The position numbers were made by a program, and so were the translations under genes. From BMS3Bbin11 sp034659075 (GTDB taxonomy: Bacteria; Pseudomonadota; Gammaproteobacteria; BMS3Bbin11): 19,484 nt of DNA. Below are positions 7,229 through 14,746 of this stretch, piece by piece. How positions within the stretch are numbered: the stretch's first letter is position 1; each line of letters begins with the position of its first letter. Below the pieces are notes generated by a model that saw only the letters and a list, made by a program, of their open reading frames with translations, did not search any database and had not been told where the DNA came from. The stretch covers positions 1 through 19,484 of the forward strand of contig JAYEGM010000026.1 of NCBI GenBank assembly GCA_034659075.1. The letters run 5' to 3'.

Positions 7229-8911
7229 CTCTTTCCCCGCCAGCAGTCTGCGTGACATTTTCCTTGCTTTGGTGACATCAATCTGCCGGATAATGCCTTT
7301 GGCTTCCAGCAGGTTGGCGGGATCCATGCTCAGGTGGCGCAGCCCGAGTCCCAGCAGGACTTCGATCAGCTTTGGATCGCCGGCCATTTCACCGCATAGA
7401 GTCACCGGGATGTTAGCTTTATTGGCTGCACGCACTGACATTTCAATCAATCTTAGTACGGACGGGTGCAGCGGGTTATATAAATAACTGACCTCATCAT
7501 CTACACGGTCAATGGCGAGCGCATACTGGATCAGGTCGTTGGTGCCGATGGAAAAAAAATCCAGATGCGGCGCAAACAGGTCTGCCGCAATGGCTGCCGC
7601 CGGCACCTCTATCATTCCACCGATCTGCATTTTTGGATTAAATGGAATATTTTCATCCCGCAGGGCCTTACGTGTTTCCTTGATCAGGGTCAGTACCTGA
7701 AAAAGCTCGTGCAGGCTGGACATCATTGGGATCATCATTCGCACACGCCCATGCGCTGAGGCGCGCAGAATTGCACGTAATTGGGGAATGAACATCGAAG
7801 GGCTGCCAAGGCTCATTCTTATACCCCGCAGTCCCAGCGAAGGATTCAGCGTCGTCTCACTATTATTGTCGAACTGTTTATCGGCACCCAGATCCATGGT
7901 ACGGATGGTTATGGGATGTCTGTTGAAACGGCGTATGACGCGCATATAGGCATTAAAATGATCGTTCTCTGTCGGCATTTTGTCCCGATTCAGATAGAGA
8001 AACTCGGTACGGAACAGGCCAATTCCGGCGGCTTTGACATTCAGCGCATGGCGCGTGTCCTGCGGCAGGTCTATGTTGGCCAGCAGACTGATACGTTCAC
8101 CATCAAGCGTGACTGACCGGCTATTTATCAAAGCATCAAGCTCACGCGTATGCGCCAGCGTTTGTTTTTTTAGCTTACGGTATATTGTCAGCGTATGTTT
8201 GTCCGGTGCAATAATGACATCGCCGTTACGTCCGTCAACAATCAGCCTGTCGCCATGACGGATATACCGGGTTGCCGCATGCAGGCCGACGACAGCCGGG
8301 ATGCCCAGGCTGCGGGCAAGGATAGAAGAGTGTGAAATAGGGCTGCCAAGACTGGTCAGTATGCCGCGGATGTTTCGTGATTTCATGGCCAGAGTATCAG
8401 CGGGAGCAAGATCCCGTGAAACAATAATCGGATCAGAATATTCTTCACTGACATCTGCACTGCTTATCGGCTCAATGCCCATCAGGTTTTTTTGAATGCG
8501 GTCTACCACTTGCCGGATATCGTCGCCCTTGGTGCGCAGATACTCATCTTCCATGGCTTCAAAAATGTCTATCAATGACTGGCTCTGACGGGCTATCGCC
8601 TGCTCAGCATTGATCTGTAAACTGCTGACGAGTGTTTCTGGCTGTTGCGCCAGCATCGGATCATCCAGCATCATAAGATGTGCTTCGATAAAGCCGGTAG
8701 CTTCCGGTGGCGAGTCAGAGGTTATTTGTTTGCGAATCTGAATCATCTGTATGCGTGTGGCAGCAATAGCCGCACGCAACCTGTGTATTTCATCGCTGAT
8801 GTGCTTTTTGGCTATCAGGTACTCTGGAACATCAGTGGATTCCTGAGACACAACACAGGCAGTCCCGATAGCGATTAAATTGCCGATACCGGAACCGTGC
8901 ATGGAGAGCAT
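7223..8911 (-). CDS. ptsI: PTS Enzyme I (phosphoenolpyruvate-protein phosphotransferase)
   Basis: Takes phosphate from PEP and passes it to HPr, starting the PTS relay in the cytoplasm. At 562 residues it has the plain Enzyme I layout, with no N-terminal GAF domain, so it is not PtsP. The phosphoacceptor is H194 in SPISHSSILARSLGIPAVVG, although the usual TSH is ISH here. The PEP-binding domain has GLFRTEFLYL, and the C-terminal catalytic cysteine is C506 in TLCGEMAGDP. The ATG at 8911 overlaps the HPr stop as TAATG, with GGGGAAG upstream; a second ATG nine bases on is possible. No EIIB or EIIC gene lies nearby, so its output is probably regulatory. Confidence 0.95.
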   Translation of the reverse strand: MLSMHGSGIGNLIAIGTACVVSQESTDVPEYLIAKKHISDEIHRLRAAIAATRIQMIQIRKQITSDSPPEATGFIEAHLMMLDDPMLAQQPETLVSSLQINAEQAIARQSQSLIDIFEAMEDEYLRTKGDDIRQVVDRIQKNLMGIEPISSADVSEEYSDPIIVSRDLAPADTLAMKSRNIRGILTSLGSPISHSSILARSLGIPAVVGLHAATRYIRHGDRLIVDGRNGDVIIAPDKHTLTIYRKLKKQTLAHTRELDALINSRSVTLDGERISLLANIDLPQDTRHALNVKAAGIGLFRTEFLYLNRDKMPTENDHFNAYMRVIRRFNRHPITIRTMDLGADKQFDNNSETTLNPSLGLRGIRMSLGSPSMFIPQLRAILRASAHGRVRMMIPMMSSLHELFQVLTLIKETRKALRDENIPFNPKMQIGGMIEVPAAAIAADLFAPHLDFFSIGTNDLIQYALAIDRVDDEVSYLYNPLHPSVLRLIEMSVRAANKANIPVTLCGEMAGDPKLIEVLLGLGLRHLSMDPANLLEAKGIIRQIDVTKARKMSRRLLAGKEF

Positions 8912-9180
8912 TACTCGTCTTCCCCAAAGCGATTATTGATTAATCCAAGCAGCGCCGCCGATGCTGTTGTTTCATCTGTACCATTAACCTCTAACAGCAG
9001 ATCAGTGCCCTGTGAGGCAGCCAGCATCATTATCCCCATGATGCTTTTGCCATTGACGCTCTGTTCGCCATAGACAAGAAAAATATCGCTGTCATAGGAT
9101 GAAGCCAGTTTGACAAAACTGGCCGCTGCCCGTGCATGCAGACCCAGTCGGTTAATGATGCGCACCTGTTCGCGTATCAC
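8911..9180 (-). CDS. ptsH: Phosphocarrier protein HPr
   Basis: Small PTS phosphocarrier of 89 residues. The EI-dependent site is H15 in NRLGLHARAAASFVK. The regulatory serine is S46 in VNGKSIMGIMML, the residue that HPr kinase/phosphorylase modifies, and hprK lies three genes upstream. Keeping both sites means HPr can integrate PEP-driven and ATP-driven signals. The start is a GTG whose GTGA overlaps the stop of the EIIA gene. The end overlaps ptsI by one base. The name npr could also be used, because the gene lies near rpoN, but the intact S46 and paired HprK favour HPr. Confidence 0.94.
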   Translation of the reverse strand: MIREQVRIINRLGLHARAAASFVKLASSYDSDIFLVYGEQSVNGKSIMGIMMLAASQGTDLLLEVNGTDETTASAALLGLINNRFGEDE

Positions 9181-9593
9181 AGGGCGCTGTCCCCGCTAGC
9201 AGGTGCATCACTGGTTGTGGATATACCCATTACGCCTCCCTCCTCGGCAAAATGCGACAGCGTGACAAGATTCTCGTTACGGTGATAAAGCAGACGCAAA
9301 AGCATTGGCAAATTAAGTCCGCTGATCAATGCAACTCGTGCCGGCTCAACGAATTTTCGGGCGATATTAAAATGCGTGCAACCGCGCAGGTCAGTCAGAA
9401 TCAGGCACTGGCCTGCTGATTTTAGCTGCTCGATAGCGCTTTCAATTTGCCCGGGCAGATTGTCGGCCGTATCCGGATCATCGTAGACATTAATTACTTT
9501 AATCTGTTCAGCTGGCTGATTCATGATATGCCCTGCAGCTTCCAGCAGTTCATAACCTGTCCGGCCATAGGTGAGCAGAATGATGCCAGTCAT
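9177..9593 (-). CDS. PTS EIIA-Man-type protein lacking the usual phosphoacceptor histidine
   Basis: Protein of 138 residues with the EIIA-Man fold pattern. It starts MTGIILLTYGRTG, then has a helix LLEAAGHIM, and the second landmark is LILTDLRGCTHFNIAR. In the family, the first strand ends in THG, where the histidine is phosphorylated by HPr; here the residue is Y9 (codon TAT, 9567-9569). The second loop is normally a D..GG/A-T/S-P-N motif; here D68 is kept but the proline is H74 (codon CAT, 9372-9374). The protein may be unphosphorylated, phosphorylated elsewhere, or a pure binding module. It is tightly coupled by 4-nt overlaps to rapZ upstream and HPr downstream. The reading frame is intact, so this is not obvious decay. 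Confidence 0.85.
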   Translation of the reverse strand: MTGIILLTYGRTGYELLEAAGHIMNQPAEQIKVINVYDDPDTADNLPGQIESAIEQLKSAGQCLILTDLRGCTHFNIARKFVEPARVALISGLNLPMLLRLLYHRNENLVTLSHFAEEGGVMGISTTSDAPASGDSAL

Positions 9594-10435
9594 AGTAGAT
9601 CCCTGTGGTGCAGGTGCACTCTTGAATCATCATTTTTTAATTTCTCAGCCAGTTGTTTCGCTACATAGACAGAGCGATGTCGGCCACCGGTGCAGCCGAT
9701 AGCGATGGTGATGTAGCTGCGGTTCTCTGCCTCAAAAGCCGGCAGCCATTTGGTCAGGAAATAATATATATGGTCAATCATAGATGCAGTCGAGGGCTTG
9801 CTTTTGAGAAAGTCTATGACCTCCTGGTCCACCCCTGTTCGTTCCCGTAAGTCCTTTTCCCAGTAGGGATTGGGCAGGCAGCGAACATCAAAGACAAAAT
9901 CTGCATCACTGGGATTGCCGTGCTTATGGCCAAAGGAAACAACCTGCAGCATCATTGAGGTACCGTCTCGCGCACCCACCAGGTTTCGAACCTGGCTGCG
10001 CAGTTCGTGCGGGGTAATGCGGCTGGTATCGATTTCCATGTTGGCGCTTTGCGCCAGTGATACAAGCAGCTTATGTTCCTGTCGTATACCCTCTACCAGT
10101 GATATAGACATGTCGGTCAGAGGGTGGCGTCTGCGCGTTTCACTAAAGCGTTTTATCAGGGTGTCTTCATCAGCATATAAATAAAGTATACGAAATTCTA
10201 TGCCAAGCCGTTTAAGGCTCGCCAGGCTGTCTGACAGGGTTTCCAGAAAATGGCGGTTACGGATATCGATGCCCACAGCTGCACGGCTGCCCGAGTTGTG
10301 CATCAGGCTGGCAGCAAAATGCGGCAGCAGGTTGGCAGGCAGGTTATCAATACAGTAATAACCTATATCTTCCAGCGCCTGTAGAGCGATTGTTTTACCT
10401 GAGCCTGACAGGCCGCTGACTATTGTGAGATCCAT
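9590..10435 (-). CDS. rapZ: RNase adapter protein / nucleotide-binding regulator RapZ
   Basis: Protein of 281 residues. The N-terminal P-loop is GLSGSGKT at residues 8-15, and the conserved YYCIDNLPANLL follows. The C-terminal domain has GCTGGRHRSVYVAKQL, the family's metabolite/RNA-binding hallmark. In E. coli, RapZ binds glucosamine-6-phosphate and delivers the sRNA GlmZ to RNase E, so it controls amino-sugar supply for the envelope; whether GlmZ exists in this organism is unknown. In many genomes the gene sits beside ptsN, hprK or npr, as here. It starts 15 nt after hprK with no strong Shine-Dalgarno, and overlaps the next gene by 4 nt (ATGA). Confidence 0.95.
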   Translation of the reverse strand: MDLTIVSGLSGSGKTIALQALEDIGYYCIDNLPANLLPHFAASLMHNSGSRAAVGIDIRNRHFLETLSDSLASLKRLGIEFRILYLYADEDTLIKRFSETRRRHPLTDMSISLVEGIRQEHKLLVSLAQSANMEIDTSRITPHELRSQVRNLVGARDGTSMMLQVVSFGHKHGNPSDADFVFDVRCLPNPYWEKDLRERTGVDQEVIDFLKSKPSTASMIDHIYYFLTKWLPAFEAENRSYITIAIGCTGGRHRSVYVAKQLAEKLKNDDSRVHLHHRDLL

Positions 10436-10450
10436 TGTTAGGTCGAGCGT

Positions 10451-11404
10451 CTAGTTGTTTGAGTTTATGGCATCCTGCTGGATTGCTATGAAATCCTCAA
10501 CCGCATTATAGCCCCGGCTGACCAGTATCTGGTTGCGAACCGCCGCTTCAATCATAACAGACAGATTGCGACCGGAAGTGACTGGAACTGTAATTTCCGG
10601 GATCTCTATATCCAGGATATTGCGATAACTCTTCTCCTGGCGCAGGCGATCCATGGTGCTTAGGCGTTGTGCATCCATATGCTGAAGATTGACAATAAGT
10701 TCAATTCGTTTTGCCAGCCGCGTGGTCGCTTCACCGAACATTTCACGAATATTGAGTATTCCAAGTCCGCGCACTTCAAGAAAATGGCTAAATTTTGGAT
10801 TGCAGTAACCTTCCAGGTGCTCAGGTGAGGTGCGGCGGATAGTAATAGCATCGTCTGCGACCAGGTGATGCCCTTTGCTAATAAGCTCAAGCGCCAGCTC
10901 ACTTTTGCCGACACCGCTTTCACCGGTAATCAATACCCCATGGCCCATAACTGAGAGCAATACACCGTGCATAGAGGATTTGGGTGAAAGGGCGCGTGCA
11001 AGATAAAATTGCAAATGATAGATCAGTTCCGGCGCAGGACGCTGGCTGACAATTAAGGGCATTTCGGCTTCATTGCTGATGAGCAGCAGGTTGGCGGGTG
11101 CCTGCATGCCGTCACTGATGATAATCAGCGCAGTACGGGGCTGATGAAAAATACGGGAGATGGTGCTGGACTGGTGCTGTTTATCCAGCTGATTCAGGTA
11201 ATCAAGTTCTTCAGTGCCAATGATCTGTACACGGTTGGCATGGACGGTGTTAAGGTAGCCGACCAGTGCCATGCCGGACCAGCGCGCATCAGGCGCCTCA
11301 AGGCTGCGTTTGTCACCATTTTGTCCTGCGGCCCAGTGCAACTTCAGTCGTTCTTTATGTGACTCAAAGACATTGCCGGCTGTTAATGCCGTCTGTGGGG
11401 CCAT
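10451..11404 (-). CDS. hprK: HPr kinase/phosphorylase
   Basis: Bifunctional enzyme that phosphorylates HPr on S46 using ATP or pyrophosphate and can reverse the reaction. From the ATG at 11404 it is 317 residues, typical of the family. The N-terminal domain (about 1-135) is the variable half. The catalytic half has MHGVLL (H146), the Walker A GESGVGKS (161-168), the aspartates in LVADDAIT (about 184-185) and the HprK signature EVRGLGILNI (about 210-219). The ATG lies one base after the ptsN stop. A TTG further upstream would give 12 extra residues overlapping ptsN and is less likely. It lies in one operon with its substrate HPr. Confidence 0.94.
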   Translation of the reverse strand: MAPQTALTAGNVFESHKERLKLHWAAGQNGDKRSLEAPDARWSGMALVGYLNTVHANRVQIIGTEELDYLNQLDKQHQSSTISRIFHQPRTALIIISDGMQAPANLLLISNEAEMPLIVSQRPAPELIYHLQFYLARALSPKSSMHGVLLSVMGHGVLITGESGVGKSELALELISKGHHLVADDAITIRRTSPEHLEGYCNPKFSHFLEVRGLGILNIREMFGEATTRLAKRIELIVNLQHMDAQRLSTMDRLRQEKSYRNILDIEIPEITVPVTSGRNLSVMIEAAVRNQILVSRGYNAVEDFIAIQQDAINSNN

Positions 11405-11405
11405 G

Positions 11406-11939
11406 TCAATAGTGGCCCTCGCAATTATCAGGCCTGGCAAAGGTTTCTCTAATCAGAGCCGTGTCTCTGGTATCCAGCAATTTCTTCCGTTTTTCATCAT
11501 CACGGAAAATGCCGGCCAGGCAGGCAAGCAGATTAAGGTGCTCATCTGTCGCATCCTCCGGCACCAGGATGGCAAAGACCAGGTTCACCGGCAGATGATC
11601 TACAGCATCAAAATCCAGCTCGTCATTCAGGCGAAGGAAAATCCCGGCAACATCTTTCAGCCCGGCAATTCGCCCATGGGGCAGGGCCACGCCGCTACCG
11701 ATGCCGGTGCTGCCCAGATTTTCACGCTCAAATAGCGTGCTGAAAATCTGCCTGGCATCGGCATCCGGTATGCGCTCGGCAAACATATTTGCGATCTGTT
11801 CCAGCAGCCTTTTTTTACTGGTGGTTTGGTGGCCCAGATCTATCTTGCCACGATCGAGAATTGCTCCTATATCCGGAGCATCATGTTGCTTGGTTTCATG
11901 CATGGCAGGATGATGAATACTGGCGTGACTGGCTGACAT
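11406..11939 (-). CDS. ptsN: PTS EIIA-Ntr nitrogen-regulatory protein
   Basis: EIIA of the nitrogen PTS, 177 residues, a regulatory phosphoprotein that affects potassium transport, sigma-54 genes and envelope homeostasis. The phosphohistidine is H88 in GSGVALPHGRI, and the typical KKRLLEQIANMFAE and LFERENLGSTGIG blocks precede it. The N-terminus is longer than usual (the family core starts near residue 24) and histidine-rich: H5, H9, H10, H14 and H19 within 20 residues. No Shine-Dalgarno is visible for the first ATG, and an internal ATG at 11903 (M13) is an alternative that would drop part of the extension. The order rpoN-hpf-ptsN is conserved. Confidence 0.93.
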   Translation of the reverse strand: MSASHASIHHPAMHETKQHDAPDIGAILDRGKIDLGHQTTSKKRLLEQIANMFAERIPDADARQIFSTLFERENLGSTGIGSGVALPHGRIAGLKDVAGIFLRLNDELDFDAVDHLPVNLVFAILVPEDATDEHLNLLACLAGIFRDDEKRKKLLDTRDTALIRETFARPDNCEGHY

Positions 11940-11942
11940 TAT

Positions 11943-12248
11943 TTATGTAATCGTATTTCTACGATGGTCCTTAATTTTTTCTTTGTGTTTGATGACCTGA
12001 CGGTCGAGTTTACTGGACAGAGAATCGATTGCCGCATACATGTCATTATCTTCAGAATTTGCATGAATTGTTGCGCCGCTGGCATTGATCGTTGCTTCAG
12101 CTATCTGGCGGGTTTTTTCTACCGACAACACGACATGTGTTGTCGTTACATGATCAAAATGACGATGGACACGCTCCAGCTTTTCGGTGACATAATCGCG
12201 GAGGGCATCGGTAACTTCTATGTGCTGACCAGTGATATTTAATTGCAT
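11943..12248 (-). CDS. hpf: Ribosome hibernation promoting factor (short form)
   Basis: Ribosome-associated protein of 101 residues, the short HPF/YfiA type without the long-form dimerisation tail. It starts MQLNITGQHIEVTDALRDYV, the family's standard opening, and contains TTHVVLSVEK and DNDMYAAIDSLSSKLDRQV. It binds the 30S decoding region in stationary phase to form inactive dimers. The ribosome-binding site GGAG lies 8-9 nt before the ATG, just after the rpoN stop. The gene is 13 nt downstream of rpoN and 3 nt upstream of ptsN, the usual order in gammaproteobacteria. Confidence 0.95.
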   Translation of the reverse strand: MQLNITGQHIEVTDALRDYVTEKLERVHRHFDHVTTTHVVLSVEKTRQIAEATINASGATIHANSEDNDMYAAIDSLSSKLDRQVIKHKEKIKDHRRNTIT

Positions 12249-12261
12249 TTTGTAGACTCCA

Positions 12262-13761
12262 TCAGAGTGTTAGCGATTTACGCAGGTTAGAAGGGGGAAT
12301 ACTCATTAATTCTCTGTATTTGGCGACCGTGCGCCGGGCAACACACATACCTTGCTGTGATAAAAGCTCAGCAATGCGGTTGTCACTTATTGGTTTGCCG
12401 GCCGGTTCATTTTCTACCAGCTTTTTAATCTGGGATCGAATGGCTGTGGCTGAACAGGTGCCGCCGTCTGTTGTACTGACATGGCTGGAGAAGAAATATT
12501 TCAGCTCGAAAACACCCATATGGGTCTGCATATACTTATTGGTTGTGACACGTGAAATAGTCGATTCATGCAATTCCAGTGCATCGGCAATATCATGTAA
12601 TACCATTGGCTTCATCGACTCATCACCATGCTCGAAAAAGTCCTGCTGGCGTTTGATGATCTCATTGGCCACATTAAGCAGAGTGTCATGGCGGTTTTGC
12701 AGACTTTTTATATACCAGCGCGCTTCCTGCAGGTTTTCCTTAAGGTATCGATTGTCTGTGCTGTTATCGCCCCGTCTTATCAGGCTCTGGTAATAGCGGT
12801 TTACCTCGAGTTTTGGCAAGGCATCTTCATTTAACAGCGCGCGCCAGTGACCCTGTATTTTTTTGACCGTGAGATCGGGAATGATATAGCGTGTCTGCGA
12901 AGGGTTGATGGTACTGCCGGGGCGGGGGTTCAGGCTCTGGATCAGGGTGATTGCGCTGCTCAGTGCTGCAGGCTTGCCCTTTAATACGCGTTTGAGTTTT
13001 GTCAGATCCCGATGTGCGACCAGGTCGAGATGTTTATTTGCAATCGTTAAGGCGGTTGACCGGTAAGGTGTGTCTTCAGGCAGCTGCCGTAGCTGTATCT
13101 GTAATGTGTCCGCCAGATCAATTGCCGCAACACCCACCGGATCGAAGTTCTGGATTTGATGCAGCATGGCCATTACTTCATCCAGCTCAATGGCGGGATC
13201 AGCATCCAGTGACCGGGTAATATCCTCTATCGAGAGAGCCAGATAACCATCATCGTTGACGGCTTCAATTATTGTTCCGGTAATCAGCTGATCGCGGTTC
13301 GACAGGGGAAGCATGCGCATCTGCCATTCAAGGTGGTCACGCAGGGTGGTTGGGGCAGAGTTTCGTGTCTCTACTTCTACACCGCTCCAGTCATTTTCAC
13401 GGTTGTTACTGCTTGTGCTGCGGGGAATATAGCTTTCATCGTCCCAGGTATAGTCCTCTTTCAGCTCATCACCTGCCGTTCCCTGCTCAAAAACATCATC
13501 GGTCTCTTTGTTTGCGGGTGCTTCATCAATGCCTGAGTTAAGATCCTCTTTGTTGCTGGATGCCTCATCATCATCTGACTCAGCAGGGTCCGCTACGGTT
13601 TCGTTGTTATCAGGCGTGTCAAGCATGGGGTTGCTGTCGAGGGCTGACTGGATCTCTGTTCTCAGATCAATAACAGATAATTGCAACAGACGAATGGCCT
13701 GTTGCAGCTGCGGTGTCATAGCCAGTTTCTGGCCAAGTTTAATTTCTAGAGTCTGCTTCAT
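12262..13761 (-). CDS. rpoN: RNA polymerase sigma-54 factor
   Basis: Sigma-54, which directs core polymerase to -24/-12 promoters and needs AAA+ activators. The protein is 499 residues. Region I is glutamine- and leucine-rich (MTPQLQQAIRLLQLS). A long acidic linker follows at about residues 50-110. Then come the core-binding and activator-contact regions, a helix-turn-helix (ALELHESTISRVTTNKYMQ) and the RpoN box ARRTVAKYRE at about residues 475-484. The complete RpoN box indicates a functional protein. A 225-bp gap separates it from lptB, and a promoter with an inverted repeat is predicted there, so rpoN probably heads its own transcript with hpf, ptsN and the PTS genes. Confidence 0.97.
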   Translation of the reverse strand: MKQTLEIKLGQKLAMTPQLQQAIRLLQLSVIDLRTEIQSALDSNPMLDTPDNNETVADPAESDDDEASSNKEDLNSGIDEAPANKETDDVFEQGTAGDELKEDYTWDDESYIPRSTSSNNRENDWSGVEVETRNSAPTTLRDHLEWQMRMLPLSNRDQLITGTIIEAVNDDGYLALSIEDITRSLDADPAIELDEVMAMLHQIQNFDPVGVAAIDLADTLQIQLRQLPEDTPYRSTALTIANKHLDLVAHRDLTKLKRVLKGKPAALSSAITLIQSLNPRPGSTINPSQTRYIIPDLTVKKIQGHWRALLNEDALPKLEVNRYYQSLIRRGDNSTDNRYLKENLQEARWYIKSLQNRHDTLLNVANEIIKRQQDFFEHGDESMKPMVLHDIADALELHESTISRVTTNKYMQTHMGVFELKYFFSSHVSTTDGGTCSATAIRSQIKKLVENEPAGKPISDNRIAELLSQQGMCVARRTVAKYRELMSIPPSNLRKSLTL

Positions 13762-13812
13762 GCTGGATTGCCGCTAATGCCCAACTTTCTACGGCTTATG
13801 TTTGTCATGATG

Positions 13813-13834
13813 ATTATGACCCCCCTGTCATAAT
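13813..13834. promoter_or_regulatory. Perfect 8-bp inverted repeat overlapping the predicted rpoN promoter
   Basis: ATTATGAC and GTCATAAT flank the 6-nt spacer CCCCCT. The repeat covers part of the predicted -10 hexamer and the expected start site for rpoN, which is a typical position for a repressor operator. As RNA it would also be a short hairpin at the extreme 5' end. The bound regulator cannot be identified from sequence alone. Confidence 0.5.
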
Positions 13835-13861
13835 ATTCTCTCTCTACCGGAGGCTTGTCAA
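13832..13861 (-). promoter_or_regulatory. Predicted sigma-70 promoter for rpoN
   Basis: On the minus strand, a perfect TTGACA (13856-13861) is followed after 18 bp by AATATT (13832-13837; 4 of 6). A TATTAT two bases further on would give a better -10 but a spacer of 20 bp. Transcription would start near 13825, about 65 nt before the rpoN ATG. Confidence 0.45.
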
Positions 13862-13986
13862 TCAGAATGACTCATCTGCCCTTATGTTATTTATATGATA
13901 CCTGCTGCGAGAGAACTCAACGAGTTGCACAGGAACCTTCGTCTGTCCATTGCCTGCTTATTTAAGTGTAGACGAAAAACTATATC

Positions 13987-14712
13987 CTACAGGCGGAAAT
14001 TATGACCAAGATAGACTTCCCGGACTTCTTTGTGTGATAGCACCTCTTCTGCAGTTCCAGCCGTCAGCACGTCGCCGTCACTGAGAATGTATGCTCTGTC
14101 ACAGATGCCGAGTGTCTCGCGTACGTTGTGGTCAGTAATCAGCAGGCCGATGCCCATGTTTTTGAGTTGAGAAATAATTTGCTGAATATCCCCTACCGAG
14201 ATAGGGTCTATGCCGGCAAAAGGTTCATCAAGCAGGATAAACAATGGCTCCAGGGCCAATGCACGGGCAATTTCGACACGCCGGCGCTCACCGCCGGAAA
14301 GGCTGATGCCGAGGGCATCGCGCTTGTGTTCGATATTGAATTCCTCAAGCAAAAGGTCTACACGCTCCTGGCATTGTGCTTTCGTCAGGCCGGGCTGCAC
14401 CTCAAGTACTGCCATGATGTTTTCTTCAACCGTCAGCTTGCGAAAGACTGATGGCTCCTGTGGCAGATAGCCGATACCCAGTCGTGCACGCCGGTGCATG
14501 GGCATCGCAGTTATATTGACATCATCCAGCCAGATATCTCCTTTACCCGGGCGTACCAGGCCGACAATCATGTAAAAGCAGGTTGTCTTGCCGGCACCAT
14601 TGGGACCAAGCAGGCCGACGACCTCACCCGTCCCAACCTCGATATCCACACTGTTTACAACGGTGGTTCCCTTATAGCGTTTTTGCAGGCCCTTTGTAGA
14701 AAGAGAGCTCAT
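13987..14712 (-). CDS. lptB: LPS export ABC transporter ATP-binding protein LptB
   Basis: Cytoplasmic ATPase of the LptB2FGC complex that extracts LPS from the inner membrane. It has 241 residues, full length. Walker A GPNGAGKT is at 36-43, the Q-loop lies in YLPQEPSVF, the signature LSGGE is at 138-142, Walker B FILLDEP is at 158-164, and the H-loop is in ITDHNVRE. It is 34 nt downstream of lptA, in the standard lptC-lptA-lptB order. LptF, LptG, LptD and LptE are not in this window. Confidence 0.97.
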   Translation of the reverse strand: MSSLSTKGLQKRYKGTTVVNSVDIEVGTGEVVGLLGPNGAGKTTCFYMIVGLVRPGKGDIWLDDVNITAMPMHRRARLGIGYLPQEPSVFRKLTVEENIMAVLEVQPGLTKAQCQERVDLLLEEFNIEHKRDALGISLSGGERRRVEIARALALEPLFILLDEPFAGIDPISVGDIQQIISQLKNMGIGLLITDHNVRETLGICDRAYILSDGDVLTAGTAEEVLSHKEVREVYLGHNFRL

Positions 14713-14746
14713 ATTTCACGCAGGGTTGATAGATTTAAAGAACTTT

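Noticed and set aside
11405..11440. TTG start for hprK overlapping ptsN
   Set aside because: The ATG at 11404, one base after the ptsN stop, gives typical HprK length; the extra residues are only the other frame of ptsN.
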